This document shows, piece after piece, positions 11,174-22,611 of a stretch of DNA of 64,000 bases. Every line of letters begins with the position of its first letter. The stretch's first letter is position 1. Source of the stretch: Acanthamoeba sp. SK_2022b (taxonomy: Eukaryota > Discosea > Longamoebia > Acanthamoebidae). A program made the position numbers and the translations under genes. The stretch is taken from the NCBI GenBank assembly GCA_027943245.1, contig JANDJZ010000110.1:1-64000 (forward strand). Direction: 5' to 3'. The notes beneath the pieces are model-generated. The model did not search any database. It was not told the DNA's origin and saw only the letters and a list, made by a program, of their open reading frames with translations.

Positions 11174-11265
11174 GGCTGCCCCTGAACTTGTAGACGGTGC
11201 CAAAGGGCGTCGAATGCACCTCCCACGCGCCGCCGCTCTGCTTCATGCGCTCCATCTCCTGCACG
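11118..11265 (-). other. Possible upstream exon in a different frame
   Basis: After a good acceptor (the CCTGCAG-type context near 11262) the minus strand reads EMERMKQSGGAWEVHSTPFG followed by TVYKFRGSHGPGTPP, then stops at 11118. It overlaps the N-terminal frame of the 10169-11173 gene in another phase. Either it is the last exon of a separate small gene, or the first coding exon of the neighbour separated by a frame break. Confidence 0.3.
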
Positions 11266-11580
11266 CACACACGCACACGCATGCACCAAGCGAAGGCAGT
11301 CAAACGTCAGAGCAGCCGCGAGGGAACGGAGACGGTGGAAGATGAGGATGAACATGTGGAGGAGGAGGAGGAGGAGGAGAGGAAAAGCAGGAGTAGAGGA
11401 AGGCCCGTCGACGAAAGCCGCGTGCGGACGGGCTCCCGTCGAAGGGTTTATTGGCGTTGGTGCGAATGTGCGAGCCGCGCTCCCCTTCACTCCATTGGTC
11501 CTCGTTCGTTTGCCGAGCCGCTGTTGCTGATGAAGGTGATGATCATGAAGATGGATGAAGACGGGTGATGATGGTGGTGT

Positions 11581-13099
11581 TCAGAAGAAGATGATGGTGT
11601 CCGTATCGTAGAATCCCTTCCATCGCCTCCTGATCTCCTCCTTCTTCTTCTGCCATCTTCGCTCCTTTCGCTTGGCATCCGCCGCCTTCTGCTCGCGCGG
11701 GCTGGCCCCGCCATGCTGCCCGCTGCGGCCGTTGCCCTCCCGCTCTTGGCTCGTCTCGCCTGACGCAGCGCCCGCGTGTTTTCGGCCCCACTCGCCCCAG
11801 TAGTAGTCCCTCCTCGGACGACTACTCCTCCTCCTCCGTCGGGTCGACGCGCCCTCGCTCTTGGCCTGCTGGTGGCCGGCTTCCTCGCTTCGCTCTTCCC
11901 TCTTCCTCCCCCTACGCGGAGCGTCGCTTTCGCTCTTGCCGCTTCGCGCTTCGTTCTTTGTCTCTTTGCGTTCGCTCTTTTCTTTGCGTTCTTTCTGTCC
12001 GCCGCCGCCGCCTCGGCCCGAAGGGTTGGCGCCAAAGTCCCATTGGCTCTGGGCCGAGGCGCGGCGTCGCTTCTCCTCCATCTTCTTGCGTCGACGGTCG
12101 TCCCGCTTCTTGGTCTTTCTCTTGGTGCGGTGCATGCGCTCGTAGATGTCGTAGATGTCCTCGAAATCCACTTCTCCGTTTTCACACATGTGATACCATC
12201 TGGCCCTCATCTTCTTGTTCATCCTCTCAGCGATCTGCGCGCAGAGGTCACCAGCCGAGACGACGAGGAAGAGGAAGAGGAAGAGGAGGACGAGGTAGAG
12301 GTGGCCGAGGAAAAAGAGCGAAAGAGAAAGAGAGAAAGAACGAAGAGAGTAAACGAGGAGGAGGAGAATGAAAGGAATGAAAGGGCGAGTGTGAGGGTGA
12401 GGACGTACGTCGTTGAACATCTTCTCAAAGTCGTTGAAGATGTCGCTCCGCTGTTGGTACCACCGTGTGAAGTCCTCGTGACCCATGCCGTATCCGGCAA
12501 AGTCATCGGCGCGCCCACGTCCCGCACGGGCACCGCTCGCGCCGTAGTTGGCGTAGTCGGATTGATGCGTGTACGACGTGTATGTCGACGAGCTGACGCA
12601 CGTATGGACGTTACTTCGTGTGTGTGCGTGTGCGTGTGTCGTTGTGTGTTGGTGGACGCTCACCTGCTCGAGCGCGTTCGTCGCATGCCATCGTATTCTT
12701 GCCTCTTCTTGGTGTCCCTCAAAACCTGCAGGCAGCAAGGCGAGTGCAGTGAGTGTGCGATTGTCAGTGCGTGTCGGGGTTGATTGAAAGGGAGTGGGCC
12801 TCGCGGCCAGACCAGCGTCCCAGGACGTACCTCGTATGCGCTAGTCGCCTCCACAAACTTCTTCTGGGCGTTGGGGTTCTCCTTGTTCATGTCCGGATGA
12901 TACTCCTTGGCTTTCTGCGTGTTCCATGATATGACCGTGTGCGTGCGTCAGTCGTGATACGACTCACCAGGACACGCGCGCGCGCACACAGCTCGCTTTT
13001 CAAGGTTACCTTGTAGAACGCGGCTTTGATCTCCTCCTGCGTAGCGGCGTCCTTGATGCCGAGAATGTGGTACAGGTCTTTGGAGTACAGCTCGTGCAT
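11581..13099 (-). CDS. DnaJ/Hsp40 J-domain protein with charged tail
   Basis: The J-domain lies at the N-terminus: DLYHILGIKDAATQEEIKAA, then KAKEYHPDMNKENPNAQK with the HPD motif that stimulates Hsp70 ATPase, then FVEATSAYEVLRDTKKRQEY. A Gly/Arg and aromatic segment follows (DDFAGYGMGHEDFTRWYQQ), then RARWYHMCENGEVDFEDIYD, then a very basic/acidic low-complexity tail ending WKGFYDTDTIIFF (stop at 11581). There is no Cys-rich zinc region, so it is not a type I Hsp40. The ATG at 13099 is the simplest start. However, sequence upstream (to about 13400) can be read in phase through a donor near 13220 as an Arg/Ser-rich extension that could be a mitochondrial presequence. Exons join in phase at 13010, 12835, 12662 and 12411. 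Co-chaperone role is certain by family; the client is unknown. Confidence 0.85.
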
Positions 13100-13865
13100 G
13101 CTTGCTGTTCATGGGAGAAGTAGAGCGGCGCGCCACACACGCAAGAGAGAGAGAGAGACATACAGACAGACGCATGAGGGCTCAGCACGAGGAGGGCACG
13201 AGGCGGGCTGAGTGACCTACCATAGGATCGCGTGGTACAGCGCTCGGGCCCACTGGCGGTCGTGGGCCAGCCAGCCACCACAGCAGTACGAGCCCAGGCC
13301 ACCGAGGAGCCGAACGCGAGCAGAGAGGGACCTCGGCCGCTCGAAACGGAGGTGCGGGAGAAGGTGGGGCGGCCGTGGCGGTGTGGGTGAAGCCACGCAG
13401 CGGTGGAGGAGCATATGCCGCGCCGGGAGTGAGGCTGCGGCAGTGTGTAGGAATGACGGTCGAGCGCCTTGCCACCCGCTGGACGCAAGAAGGAGGAAGT
13501 GCCACCTCTGATGAAGATGAAAGCCCAAAACCGGAGTGAGTGCCATATTCGAAGAAAATCGTCGCGATGCAAAATGCAAGTTGGATTCAGACGAGAAAAT
13601 GGGTGAGTACGCAGAGGCATTTACGGCGAGCAGGCGGCCACGCATCGCATCCGTCGCCGCTCGCTTCATCCAACAAGAGGGTGCGGTGTTTGCCAGTGCA
13701 AGGACTAAAAAAGCATGAATTTTCTCTCTTTTTAATTTTATGAGGACACGTGACGTCAGCAAAGAAGGCGTGTGTACAAGGAGAAGAAGGGCGGTCTACG
13801 CGTAGAGGAAGAACGAGAAGTAAAGATATGAAGAGTAAAGAAGAGGAGGAGAAGAAGGAGAGGAT
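13100..13865. other. Mostly non-coding; possible N-terminal exon of the DnaJ gene
   Basis: On the minus strand around 13220-13400 there is a CpG-rich open stretch ending in a clean GTAGGT donor that could add a basic, Ser/Arg-rich leader to the J-domain protein. The remainder (13500-13865) is AT-richer and shows no supported gene. Confidence 0.35.
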
Positions 13866-16309
13866 TTACAACACCGGAGGAAGCTGATAATAGGACAGCA
13901 TGCCGTTCCTGGTAGTGTCGGCCAGACAGGTCAGCCTGACTCGAAGAAGGGCGGGGGAGACAGAAAGAGAGGGAACGCACGAATCGGTGAGGGCAAGGGC
14001 TGAGCTGTGCGAAAGGAACTCGCCCGAGGTCTTGTAGAACATGTTGTTGGGCAGTTGGGGCGGACACATGTTGTTGTGGCCCCTGTAGCGAGAGACACGC
14101 GTCAAACAGGGCAAAAGGGAGAGTGGGCTTGCGCATTCGAAAGCCATGGACTTTGAGGTGGTGGTGAGGGAGGAGGGGTACCAGAGCTGGAAGGTGCGGT
14201 CCTGCAGCTTCCACAGCGTGACCTCGGGGACGCCAAAGGTGGCGAATACGCCGCTGCCGCCATCCACCTTGATCTCGCCGATTTGGCGTTGGTAGGGGTC
14301 CTGCACGGCGCACCGTGTGCGCCCCATGATCAGTACAAACTCGCTCCCTCGAAGCGAGTGCACCAAGGCCATCTACCAATTGGGGAGAGCGATGACGACG
14401 TACCTGGAACGCGTGCGTGGTCCGTTGCATGCGCGTGTCGAACGAGTGGATCTGCCCGTCACCTGCAACCAATCACAGCCCCCCCCCCCCAACATAAACC
14501 GGTTCATAAATCCTATGAACAACGACTGCTACTACTATAACAAAAACAAGCGTAAGAGGCGGATCTCACGCACCGTAGCCGAGAAGGATGCTGTATTCAT
14601 CGCAATATGCGTGAGTGTAGAGCTCGGGCTTGGTGGTGTTGTAGAGCAGGGACTGGTGCGCCCGATCGCTGGCCGCGTGTACGCCTCCCGAGTCGGTGCG
14701 TATGTCGAAGATGTGCAGCGTGCCCGGGTCTGTGGTACACGAGGCCAGCCACGGGTCTGTGCACACACAGAGGTGAAGCGCAGGTGAGCAGCTCGTTTGT
14801 GTGTGCCTGTGGGGGGGGGGGGCAGCGTGGGAGCCGAGACGTACTGGTTGGGTGCCACCCGACGCTACCCACCACTTCCCCGCAGGGGTAGATGCTGTTC
14901 TCGCTGTGCTGCTGATCTGTGGTGATGTCTTCGCATAATCGACTGATGTCCGTCACTGTATGTTTCGATTCATGAGAGAAGTCACGTGACAGGCGTGTGT
15001 GTCATCTGTCTGTCAGTACTTGACCGCCACTCCGTCAGTGTGTTTACGAACGAAGCGATCTCAGAACGAACCAAACACAGATCCATCGAAGCCGCCGGAG
15101 AGCAACAGGTTGCGCTTCGCCGGGGACACGGCGATCTCCCTGATCAAGTCCTGTACATGAGAGGGGAGGGGCAGCAATGGACAAGGGGCGTGAGCTCTCC
15201 GCCAGGATCACCAGATGGACGCGTTCGGGACCTTATGAAAGGGAGGGAAGTTGATGGTGGCGAGGTCGGTGCGGGCGTGCTGCGGCAGGCGCATGAGAAT
15301 GAGCGTGCTGGCGATGGCCACGATCAGGAGCTGCTCGTCCACCCACTGTATATCTCGTACGTGCTGAAAAAGAAACAAAGCGACAGCAAGGCGACACGAC
15401 GGGTTAGGCGCAGCCAAACGCTGCGTGCGAGACGACAATGGCAGGAATTACGTTGCTAATGGGTTGAGTCCACACGTCGGGAGACCCGTTCCTGGTCATC
15501 AGCTTCCCCGTGTTGGGGTCCATGCGTCCGAATATCAGATAGTTGTTCTTGGACCTGCACGCGCGCCTCAACGGTCAGTGCGGTGTCTCACCCAAAGACT
15601 TACTTCGCCAACGGGAAGCCGTTCAGATGGTTGGGCGCAGTACCGTTGGGGATGCTGCTCTTCGGTGCCGCATATGAAGCGCCCGCTACCGTCTCGTGCA
15701 AAGGCTGGTCGTGACAGAGCTGGGATGATGGGCGCTGTCCCACAAGCACAGCATCAGCACTGATGACTCTACTCGCGTTGCATGGCTCAAGCGCTGCGAA
15801 GTCGCGTGAACCCCTTACCAGATGCGCCCAGGGCGATGTCGAACAGAGGGATCACTTCTCGTGGCCTGAACTGCATCCCGCCTCTCGAGCTCCCGTCGCC
15901 CTCGCCCATCATCAACTGTCCCCCCGCACCTAGCCAGCGCGAGGGCGACATGAATACACATCAGGGCATGAAGAAGAGCTTGTAAGGCGAACTGCGATCT
16001 TTTACCGGCGCTCATGCGCATACCGCCGAGTAGCGGTGTGTCAAAGTTGGGCATCGGCGTAGAAGGCAACGGGTAGAGCGAGGGCAGACTAGGGAGTCCT
16101 CCACCGCCACCGCCGCTACTCGACGAGGAAGTACTGCTGCTGGTTGATAAGAGGTGGGAGAGAGGATTTGTAGAGGCGCCTCCACCACCCGCGTCGGTTG
16201 TGTAGTAGTCGGGTTGTGAGGCCGCTGCCCACATTGACTCCATGTCGTCTTGCTGTTGCTGGGGAAGGGTCCCGGCCATGGACGGCAGGCTGAACGAGGA
16301 CGTGTCCAT
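13866..16309 (-). CDS. WD40-like beta-propeller protein
   Basis: Many short exons. The first (ATG at 16309) encodes MDTSSFSLPSMAGTL then a Gln/Ser/Gly-rich linker. After it come NNYLIFGRMDPNTGKLMTRN, VRDIQWVDEQLLIVAIASTL, LIREIAVSPAKRNLLLSGGF, CGEVVGSVGWHPTS, DPWLASCTTDPGTLHIFDIR, YCDEYSILLGYG, DGQIHSFDTRMQRTTHAFQ, VFATFGVPEVTLWKLQ, and the C-terminus MLSYYQLPPVL. Repeated 'hydrophobic-S/G-...-IFDIR / HSFDTR / TLWKLQ' endings are typical WD blades, at least five of them. Such propellers are protein-binding platforms; no catalytic motif is present. The subfamily was not recognised. A weaker alternative is two genes split at the low-complexity exon. Confidence 0.62.
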
Positions 16310-16801
16310 ACCTGCCACTCCACTTTCAGACACTCATACGGGCCTACCAAGACACCAACACGACACTGCCCAACCCCCCCCCCCCTTCTTTCGGCTCTGT
16401 TTTAAGTGAGCCCAGGAGGAACGCCTACCTGCACTTCACCTGAGGGCACCAGACGCCTCGCTTTTCGAGCTGGCTGTATTCAAATAAGCCACTGGGGCAC
16501 CTGCTCTCAGCTCTTGTTCTTGTTCTGTATGTCTTCTCTCTTCTCTTTCGAAAGGTTACCTCCTCAACCGCGGTCTCTTTTCGTGCGCACGAAAAGAGAC
16601 GTTTGGAGGCAGAGCTGGCCTTCTCGTTCAGCGCACACGCCCGCGAAAGCCGTCGGCTTTTCCTGCAGAGACCTCTTCCTGTCTGGCCCATTGATGGTCT
16701 ATGGAAAGGTAACAATTTATTAAAAATATTACAAGAATAATTTCATTTATAGGGGTAACAAAGAGAAACTAAGAGGAAAAGGAAAGAAAAAACAAATTTG
16801 C
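16310..16801. other. Intergenic, AT-rich near its right end
   Basis: Contains a C-homopolymer near 16375-16385 and an AT-rich patch at 16710-16800 that flanks the 3' end of the malonyl-CoA decarboxylase gene. Short open frames on both strands have no support. Confidence 0.5.
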
Positions 16802-18868
16802 CTACCCCCGATCGCGCAGAAGCACTTCAACGCTGGGCGAAACCTTGATAACGCCCTCCTTGTGGTAGGGGGAAGGAGCGGCGTCGGCGACACTCGTGTC
16901 AGCAGGGCTTGGGTACTTGTAGTTGGCCATCAGGCTGGCCGACTCGCTCAGCCGCAAGGGCGCCAGGTCGGCCATCCAGTTGATCCCGTGCACGTAGGCG
17001 CCGTTGCCCAAATGGAAGTTGGCCACCTGCAGTGACCCGCACATGTGTGAGACTGCACCGATGCCAGCCACCTCGTAGGCCGACTCAGAGGAAAGAAGAG
17101 ATGAGACTTGGCCCGTACACGATCGAGAGCTTGGATCGAGCCATCGGTCGCCCTCTCCGTGACGACGTAGTGAGCGCACAGGCGCAGCATGAGCGGCTGC
17201 AGGGTCTCGACTACGCGCTCGTTCTCGAACCACCGATGATTCTCCAATGCCTCCTGGAAACCGCCAATGATCGTGAGACGACCCACACACCGGTGTCTCG
17301 AGTTCATGGAGGGCTCGTACCATGAGAGCCTGCTGAGGCGGCACGGAGGCGGATATGCCGAGCTCCTTCGACACGACCTCGACCTTGGCCGGCAGCATCG
17401 CCTTGAGCCACGCTGCGGATAGGTTTGGTTAGCTCGACCAAGTGTTAGAAGCGATAGCACAACACAGTCGGCGGAGAGCACTCGCACCCTTACGCTCGGT
17501 GAGCGACGACTGGTTGGGGCTCGGTGCCGTGAGAGAGAGTCGCAGCCACGGCATAAAGCCGGGGATCGGGGAGAGCGTGCTGAACTCCGTGAGGCCTTGG
17601 AAAAACGGGAACAGGACTGAGCCCCTCCTTCCCGCTCTGATCAACTACAGGGGGAGAGCAATGTACCCGCGTATTGCTGATGAAGTTGGCGAGATGTCCA
17701 TTTGATGAGCTGGTGCGGCAGGTCGACGCCCTTGAGACCTAGGCGTGGGGCGGTGAGGCTACGAGCGAATGAAAGCGGCAGGTAAACCGAAGCGAGCCTT
17801 CATGATTCTATGAGAGAGGAGTGCAGCGCACCAGGTTGTGTGGTCACGATCGAATAGAAAATGGCCGCTTTCGCGTCTTCGGGGTTCAGCCTCTGGGCGT
17901 CGTCAAGGTAGATCTCCTGAAAACCAGGTGTCAGCCGCGACGCCGACAAACGGGGCAATGAAATGTGTTTGGGGGGGAGCTACTACCTTCATCGAGGTAG
18001 CTATCCTGGGCTCGAATGCGACGTTGATGTAAACGAGCGGTTCCTGCAACAGTATAGACGGCCAGTGACGACACGCCGCCCGGGCGGGTGAGTAATGCGT
18101 TGTGAAATCGAAAATTGAACGCCACTCACGAACGAGGGAGGGGATCACCTCGGAGAGCAATGGGTGAAAGAAGGCGTAGCATTTCCTGCCCTTCCCCAAC
18201 CGCGCCTTGAAGGCGTCGACGGAGGCCAACGGATGGACGCATTCGGTCTCCACCACCTTGTTGTTTGTTTCGTGTGAGCAGCGTTCGTCGGTATCGGGTC
18301 TCAGGTGGCCCGCGGTGTACCTTCTGGAGCACGGCCGGCGGTGACGTGCGCTCGATCTGCTTCAAGAGAAGCGAATGCGGGTCGAAGCGCTGGCTCAGCA
18401 CATCTCGCAGCTGGTCGGCGACGGCGCGCAGCTCGTCCCTCAGCGCTTGCTCGTTGGGATCGCGTATGCGCCTGATGGTTTGCTGCGCCGCGGGAGGGAG
18501 TCGCGCACGTTCAGCGCACACGCTCACGGCAGACACGCGCGAAAGGAGTGCAGAGAGCTCATACCATCAACGAGGCACGCAGAGTGATCAAGCTTCGCAG
18601 GCGCTCGCTCGGGTCCTTCGCTGCTTCCACGCACGCCTGCCTCCCAGCGTAACTACCATAAGCCTCAGCGGCAGCACTGCGCGCCAACGCTGAGGGGGGG
18701 GGAGAGAACCGAAGCCGAGGTGAGCTGGGGGTGGGTGACGCGTATCGACGCCAGCCGCTGCAGGCACGAAGCTTCCTCACTAGTGGTGCCGGCAGCGGCC
18801 TGGGTTGAAAAGGCTTCGCGCAGCCCAATCGAGCGCCGGCCCACCCACGCCCGGCACACCTTCCTCAT
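16802..18868 (-). CDS. MLYCD: Malonyl-CoA decarboxylase, mitochondrial
   Basis: Start at the ATG at 18868: MRKVCRAWVGRRSIGLREAF is an Arg-rich amphipathic mitochondrial presequence. The helical N-domain (DPNEQALRDELRAVADQLRD, FDPHSLLLKQIERTSPPAVL) is followed by catalytic-domain blocks typical of the family: CYAFFHPLL, EPLVYINVAFEP, AIFYSIVTTQPGLKGVDLP, FSTLSPIPGFMPWLRL, ENHRWFENERVVE, RLCAHYVV and VANFHLGNGAYVHGINWMAD, ending MANYKYPSP...LLRDRG. The Ser in the LSPIPGF block and the His in NFHxxNGA are the family's catalytic residues by established knowledge, and both are present. The enzyme turns malonyl-CoA into acetyl-CoA and CO2, relieving inhibition of fatty-acid import or clearing mitochondrial malonyl-CoA. 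There is no C-terminal SKL, so a peroxisomal form is not indicated. About ten short introns. Confidence 0.9.
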
Positions 18869-19292
18869 CGCACAACTTGGTTCTGGTGTTTGGGGCTTTT
18901 TGTTGTTTAGGAGAAAAGGAAGAAGAAATCAAGAAGAAATGCTGTCATGATGGACCCGGGTCGATGTCGAAATCTCGCGTGGTGTATCGGGAAGAGCGAG
19001 GGCGAAGCTGCGGCTCAGTTCCGGGGAGTGGGAGGGAACCTTATTCGAGGAGGAACGGTCCGCGGAGGTTGCGCCGTGTGCCATTTTTGATAGCACACTT
19101 TATCGCTTTCGTTCTTTTTGATTTAGGAGGCAAAGAAGGGGCTCAAGTTGAGCTGCCAGTGAAGGAAAAAGTGGATAGAGAGGACCGCGAGAGAGGGTAT
19201 TTGGATCGAAGGTTCACACGTTTAATCCAGGACCGGGAGATTGTTTCAAAGAAGGTCGTTTCCACCGATTTTGATCCGATCTTGCTGTAATT
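18869..19292. promoter_or_regulatory. Short divergent promoter region
   Basis: A 424-bp gap between the starts of the malonyl-CoA decarboxylase gene (minus) and the histidine kinase gene (plus). Both promoters must lie here. No clear TATA or other motif can be assigned by eye. An open frame across it (18805-19290) is not supported. Confidence 0.45.
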
Positions 19293-20585
19293 ATGGAGCA
19301 AACTGCGACGGAGGGACGACTTCACACAGACCTAGCCCCCATCCCATATGTATCGCCCGCCGTTTGGGCGATGATGGATCCTTCCTTGCTATCGCCCTCC
19401 CTCAGCGTCGAGGCGCTGGAGAACAACTTGAGGGTATGTGCCATCCATCCCGTAGCTGTCATCTCGCAACCTGCGTGAAATTCTTGTCCCAATAATTCGG
19501 TCATTTGTTCATTCTTTTTGCAAATTTGATTGGATTTTCTGTTGCCATTCACAACAGTTGCACGAAAGCTTTACTGTCTCTTCATTACAGTCCCCTTCAC
19601 TTTGTTTGAAACAGCAAATATTGATTGACCTTGCACCTCGCGCCGCTTCTACGCCAATGTAGCAAGTGCTGGCGGTCTTGTCGGCGGTGACGCAGCAGCT
19701 GCGACCAGACGAGCAGCTGTCGTTCGATGCCATCGTAGGGGGGCTGACCACGCCCGAGCTCCTCCACAACGGGCACAAGCGAGTGCAGGGCCTCGTGATC
19801 GAGTGTCTGCGCCAGGTCGTGCGCGTGTGTAAACTGGACAACTACGCCTTCGAACCGGCCCTACCCAGCTCGCCCAGCCCTCCCTCTTCTACCTCTACGA
19901 GCCCCCAAGTGACCGGCGGCGGCCACGTATGCCCCCCCCCCTCCATGCCTGTGCGTGCGCGCCTCCACTCCGGCTGACGTCAGCTGGGCAGCGGCGAGAT
20001 GAGGCACAGGAGGCCGACACCGAACGGATCGGCAAAGCCAAGGAGAAGGCGAGCGACGCGCGCGCAGCAAAGGACAAGGCCCTAGTGGTCGCGGGACGCA
20101 AGACGAACCACCGGAGGGAGCGACAACGGGCGCACTCCCGACTCAACACAGAGTTCTGGCTCTCGGCGCCCGGTGAGCTGGCGACCGTTATCAAGTGCGT
20201 CGCACCACAGGCCTCGATAATCATCGTGACAGAACGCGCTGACGCTTTGAGTCTTGACGCGTCGCAGGGAGAAGGACTGGTCACAGACACCGCTGGGCCC
20301 GATCTCGGAATGGCCGCTCCCGCTCAAGATCGCGCTCACCGTCTGCCTCTGGTCCCGCTTCTCAGTCGTACGTCTACGCGCTCTCTCCCCTTCAGGCTCT
20401 GGCCGGTGGCCGTTCCTGACACGCCATCCCCCATCCCCCTTTACCGCTTGCCGCGTGCTGTGTGGCTTGCCTGCATGTCAGGTCCTGTTCTGGGGACCAG
20501 AGTACAGGGTGATCTACAACGACGGCTATCGAGTAACAATGGGCGACAAGCACCCTGCGTATCTCGGTACGTTGCACGCTGGTGT

Positions 20586-20616
<31 letters not shown>

Positions 20617-20890
20617 TCCCTCTCCCTCTCCCTCTCCAATTGCGGTGGATGCTGAGCAGCCTCCGGGGATCGTTTGCACGCGCGCACAGGCACGCCCTAC
20701 TCGGTGTGCTGGAGCACCATCTGGGAGCAGCAGCGCCCATTGCTGGACGGCGTAACGCTGTCCAAGAAGGCCAACTGGATCGAGGACCAATTCAACTGCG
20801 TGGATCGCTACGGCTACCTCGAGGTGCCTACCCCGCCACAGGCGCTCGTTCTCTCTCGCGCGTCGAAGCGCGACTCTCGCTCACACACGA

Positions 20891-20958
<68 letters not shown>

Positions 20959-21863
20959 CACGCACCACATACGTATACACATATACACGATTGCAGGAGA
21001 CCTATTTCACATTTTCCTACAGCCCGCTGTTTCTCGAGGACAACTCGGTGGGCGGAATCTTTTGTTCCGTATCGGAAACCACGTCACGTGTCATTGGCGA
21101 ACGACAGCTGCGGTACGCACGCGCGAACCATTCGTCGTCGTCGCTTGGCTTCTGTCTTTCAATGTACTTGTTTTTATACCTATTTAATCAATTATTAATA
21201 TAAAAATGCGACGACGCAGAGCGCTGCGCGATCTGGCTGCTAGAGGAGCAGATGCAGAATCGGCCAAGGGCGCGCTACACATCACGGCCGAGGTCATCGC
21301 CTCCTCGGGCAAGTACGTTCAATTTCAGTTCACTGAACGCACATGTTCATGTTCGCTGATCAGGGCTAACTCGATTCTGGCCGTGTCGTGGCGCGTAGGT
21401 GGGACATTCCCTTTGCCAATCTCTACCTGCTCGACGAGGGCATGAAGTACGCCTTCCTGGAGGAGTTCGTCGGGCGGCAGGAGAAGGGCTCCGCGCTGTG
21501 CCCCGACATCGTCACGATCCCTCGGCTCCAGCAGTCGTACGTTCGCGCTGCTCGCAACACGCGCGCACGTGCGGCACCGACAAACAACCCGAGGCCGCGA
21601 GACCTCACGCGTCTCGGGCGTTTGACACAGGGACAGCGACGACGGCAGCGGCAGCAGCAGCACCGAGGACCGGGAGGAGGAGCAGGGCGGGTTCTGGAGC
21701 GCCTTGTTCCATCAGGTCGTCGCCACCCGCACCTCCCAGTTTCTCGACCTCACTCAGTTCGGCGACGACGTGCCGCCGTGCATCCTGGGAGGACCGGCCC
21801 AGGTACATTTTTTTTTTCTTTAAATTTTATTTAAATATTTTTTGTTTTTGTTGTCATTTTATA

Positions 21864-21931
<68 letters not shown>

Positions 21932-22547
21932 TGCTGTGCAGGTCGTGCGTTGTATTTCCTATGCTGTCGCAAACGGACGCGGACAAGGTGGTGGGAATCC
22001 TGGTAGCGGGCGTGAATCCGCGACACGACCTCGACGACAACTACCGGTACTCCCCCTCTGCGCCTGCGACGTTGAGACAGCGAAGCCGTGCGTGTGATGC
22101 CTCTATCTCACCACCGCCGTGGTGCCACTCTCGGGCCCGACCAGGATATTCTTCAACCTGTTCACCGGCCACGCCGCGTCGGCCGTGACCAACGCCATGG
22201 CCCGCGAGGAGGAGCGAAAGAGAGCAGAGGTGACCCCCCCCCCTCCCCTCCCTCCCCCGCTGGCTGGCTGGAACGAGAGCTCGCTTTTGGCTTGCTGCGC
22301 TGGTCGATCGCTCGCCCTCTAACCGCGCCGTTCGTTGTGGCATGGGCAGTCGCTGGCCGAGCTTGACCGAGCCAAGACCACGTTTTTCTCCAATATCTCT
22401 CACGAGTTCCGAACGCCCCTGACGCTCATGCTCGGTCCTCTCGAGGTAACGCTGGCCGGTCTCCCATTCTTTTCACCTCGCCTGTGTGCCCACCAACCAA
22501 ATTGTTTTTCATCTTCGTGGTTGTTCGGGTGATCGTCATCACCATCC

Positions 22548-22611
<64 letters not shown>

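Noticed and set aside
18805..19290. 161-codon plus-strand ORF upstream of the histidine kinase
   Set aside because: It overlaps the N-terminal exon of malonyl-CoA decarboxylase on the other strand and has no recognisable content; the kinase reads well from 19293.
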